Shown: in pieces, positions 52,808 through 56,896 of the stretch
Position numbering within the stretch: position 1 is the stretch's first letter
How the letters are laid out: each line of letters opens with the position of its first letter
NCBI GenBank assembly: GCA_025361485.1
Contig: JANYLA010000084.1
Coordinates: 1 to 56,896, forward strand
Reading direction: 5' to 3'
Source: Bacteroidales bacterium
GTDB taxonomy: Bacteria > Bacteroidota > Bacteroidia > Bacteroidales > Tenuifilaceae
DNA length: 56,896 nt
Notes under the pieces: model-generated
Told to the model about the DNA's origin: nothing
Database searches by the model: none
Seen by the model: only the letters and a program-made list of their open reading frames with translations
Program-made: the position numbers and the translations under genes

Positions 52808-54493
52808 ATGAATAAGATAATTATGAAATATATAACTTCAACATTGACCCTTTTGATTCTGACAATAATGGTCAATTCCAATCTTTTCGGTCAGGAAAAT
52901 CAGCTCAACAAGGAGGTTCAGGTTGTCCGCCCCTATGAACCATCAATTTCGGATGCGTTCAAAATCAATCTACTTCCTAAAATTGAGGATACACTTAAAC
53001 AGATTCCTAACCTAAACTACAATTTAATCCAAAGGCCTTTCGCCATCAACTTTATGGTAACTCCAATCTCCTCAGCAAAAATGATGATGGAGCCCATGAG
53101 TGACCTATACAATACCTACGTAAAATTTGGAATTGGCAACGGAATATCACCTCTACTTGAAGTGTATTATAACAGCGACAGGAGCAAGGAATTTAACTAC
53201 GGAGGTTGGTTTCAAAGCCATTCGTCGATGGGTAAAGTTAAACTTGGCAATGGTGAACGCGTTGATGCTAATTTTGGTCGTATTGATATGAATATTTTCG
53301 GAAAGAAAATACTCAACAAATCAGTATTATCGGCTAGTGCAGGTTTCAATAAGCATAAAGTAAACTATTACGGATACGATATTTACACATCAGAAACTAT
53401 TAACCCCGATACCGTTCCAACATCACAACATTTTAATCAATTTCACGCCGACCTAGAATACTACTCTACCCATACCGATTCAACCCATCTGAATTTTGCT
53501 TTTAAAACAGGGGTAAACCACTTAAAAGATAACTTCGATATGCAGGAAGTCCTGTTGCACTTATCGCTTAAAATGGATAAATTTAAAAATGACGAACATT
53601 TTGGGGGAGAGTTTTCAGTAAACCAGTATATGAAAAATGCTAACCTTGATTCAGCAAACAACACAATTATTACCCTTTCTCCTTGGATAAATCTATACGG
53701 AAAGCAATGGAGAGCCCTAGTAGGGACACGCTTAGTTATTGATGCAAACTCATCAGGAAATCAGTCAACTTTTTACCCTCTCGGTCAAATATCCTATGAT
53801 ATTATTAGCCATTATCTAATCCCCTACGTTGAAATTGGAGGCTATCTTGAAGAAAATTCATACACTAAAATATCATCGGAAAATCCATGGATAATACCAG
53901 GTAAAAAGGTTTACAACACAAGCCATAAATTTAACCTTACTGGAGGTATTAAGGGCAATTTAAGCACAAAGGTTTCCTATCTTTTCTTTGCAAACTATTC
54001 GATAATAGATAGCATGTACTTTTTCGTAAACGCAAATCGGAATGAAACAAACCCATTGTTTAATCGATTTACTGTTGTTAGCGACAATGCTGAACGAACA
54101 AGGTTACTTGGGGAGATAACCATTGCCCCATCATCAAAAATCAACATCTTTTTAAGGGCTCAATACGATAAGTACAAACTTAAAGAATTAGCAAAACCTT
54201 GGCATAAGCCCGATTTTACAGCATTAGCATCTGTTCGTTATAATTTACGAGATAAGATAGTATTAACCCTCGATATGTTTGCAACAGGCAAGCGATTTGT
54301 AAAAGACTCTGATAATTCCATTAAATCACTTGAAGGAATTACAGACATCAACCTTGGTGTCGAATATCGATACAATAAAAAACTTTCTGGTTTCCTAAAT
54401 CTGAACAATCTAACTTCGTCAAAATACAATATATACTACCTATACCCCATGTATCGGTTTAACTTAAAGGCCGGGTTAACCTATGCTTTCTGA
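52808..54493 (+). CDS. Putative outer-membrane beta-barrel protein
   Basis: The 561-residue protein has a signal peptide; Met6 (base 52823) is an alternative start and gives a better signal sequence. After cleavage comes a short conserved-looking segment, KEVQVVRPYEPSISDAFKIN, then a strand-rich barrel whose C-terminus (RFNLKAGLTYAF) ends in Phe as barrel proteins do. It resembles the barrel part of TonB-dependent receptors without a plug, but I cannot name it. It is translated from the same operon as the large TPR protein, 11 bases downstream, so the two are likely partners at the outer membrane. The segment before the barrel may bind the TPR protein (inference). Confidence 0.75.
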   Translation: MNKIIMKYITSTLTLLILTIMVNSNLFGQENQLNKEVQVVRPYEPSISDAFKINLLPKIEDTLKQIPNLNYNLIQRPFAINFMVTPISSAKMMMEPMSDLYNTYVKFGIGNGISPLLEVYYNSDRSKEFNYGGWFQSHSSMGKVKLGNGERVDANFGRIDMNIFGKKILNKSVLSASAGFNKHKVNYYGYDIYTSETINPDTVPTSQHFNQFHADLEYYSTHTDSTHLNFAFKTGVNHLKDNFDMQEVLLHLSLKMDKFKNDEHFGGEFSVNQYMKNANLDSANNTIITLSPWINLYGKQWRALVGTRLVIDANSSGNQSTFYPLGQISYDIISHYLIPYVEIGGYLEENSYTKISSENPWIIPGKKVYNTSHKFNLTGGIKGNLSTKVSYLFFANYSIIDSMYFFVNANRNETNPLFNRFTVVSDNAERTRLLGEITIAPSSKINIFLRAQYDKYKLKELAKPWHKPDFTALASVRYNLRDKIVLTLDMFATGKRFVKDSDNSIKSLEGITDINLGVEYRYNKKLSGFLNLNNLTSSKYNIYYLYPMYRFNLKAGLTYAF

Positions 54494-54517
54494 TTAATTT
54501 ATTCTAACTCCAAAACG

Positions 54518-54563
54518 AATCGCTCTAATAAGATGAATTTGACCTTATTAGAGCGATTTGTTA
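54518..54563 (+). terminator. Terminator of the TPR/outer-membrane operon
   Basis: A perfect 15-bp stem (54518-54532 with 54544-54558) with an 11-base loop, followed by a T-rich tail. It lies 25 bases past the stop. Confidence 0.75.
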
Positions 54564-54655
54564 TAGATTCTTAAATTTACCACATCGCACTGATTGTGTG
54601 ATATTTACAAATAAAAAAAACTACAATAAAATATCGAAAATCAAATTCTTTTTAT

Positions 54656-54663
54656 TACTTTTG
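54656..54663 (+). promoter_or_regulatory. Candidate -7 box of gyrB
   Basis: TACTTTTG fits TAnnTTTG and lies 118 bases before the gyrB ATG. No TTG -33 element is at the right distance, so confidence is low. The leader would be long for this group. Confidence 0.35.
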
Positions 54664-54763
54664 AGGGATTTATTAATTTACAAATAAATAACTGATAATC
54701 AATACTATTTACTTTTTAAGAGTAAAGCATTTTCATGCTAAAAGTATTGCTTGTACAAAATGA

Positions 54764-56896
<2,133 letters not shown>

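Overview
The window is AT-rich chromosomal DNA from a member of the Bacteroidota, most likely an anaerobic or fermentative Bacteroidales-type organism. Supporting this are a SusC/SusD pair with a surface lipoprotein, ribosomal protein bTHX, several promoter -7 boxes of the TAnnTTTG type, TPR/PD40/OmpA envelope proteins like those around type IX secretion, and almost no Shine-Dalgarno sequences. It reads as ordinary core chromosome. I found no tRNA, rRNA, CRISPR array, transposase or prophage gene.

Layout. 1-8500: exported WD40-caspase protein, bTHX, TPR/SpoIIE phosphatase, acylphosphatase, RRM protein, and an arcC-argF pair (carbamate kinase, ornithine carbamoyltransferase). 8700-19000: a lipoprotein, ftsK-lolA, a 7TM-HD phosphodiesterase, an NlpC/P60 peptidase, a 42-residue membrane peptide coupled to a Nudix hydrolase, and cysD-cysN. 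19200-25040: a SusC-SusD-lipoprotein uptake operon with no degradative enzyme beside it. 25290-31080: histidine catabolism (hutI, a DUF4197 gene, ftcD) with a divergent YfcC-type carrier. 31180-43400: an Omp85-like barrel, uvrB, a lone receiver divergent from a large multi-PAS histidine kinase, mntP, a TPR histidine kinase, a cytidylate-kinase-like protein and an FMN nitronate monooxygenase-like protein. 43730-56770: an outer-membrane protein, a PorE-like TPR/PD40/OmpA lipid-envelope protein, a lone Mrr nuclease, pirin, a TPR/outer-membrane protein pair, and gyrB.

Together the metabolic genes point to amino-acid fermentation: arcC/argF can make ATP from citrulline, and hutI/ftcD pass the histidine carbon skeleton to glutamate and one-carbon folate. 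Much of the rest is envelope sensing and assembly: two receptors with similar TPR sensor halves but different outputs (SpoIIE phosphatase and histidine kinase), and many beta-barrel or TPR proteins.

The last 142 bases are a perfect palindrome with no spacer that reaches the final base and re-copies the end of gyrB in reverse. The inner part looks like a real terminator, but the outer part is most simply a fold-back artefact at a contig end. I did not find a clearly new multigene defence or mobile system. The most useful leads are a cluster of TTGC/GCAA dyads upstream of the NlpC gene, the small membrane peptide before the Nudix gene, the PorE-like protein with four regulatory-like repeats, and the Cys-rich nitronate monooxygenase-like enzyme.
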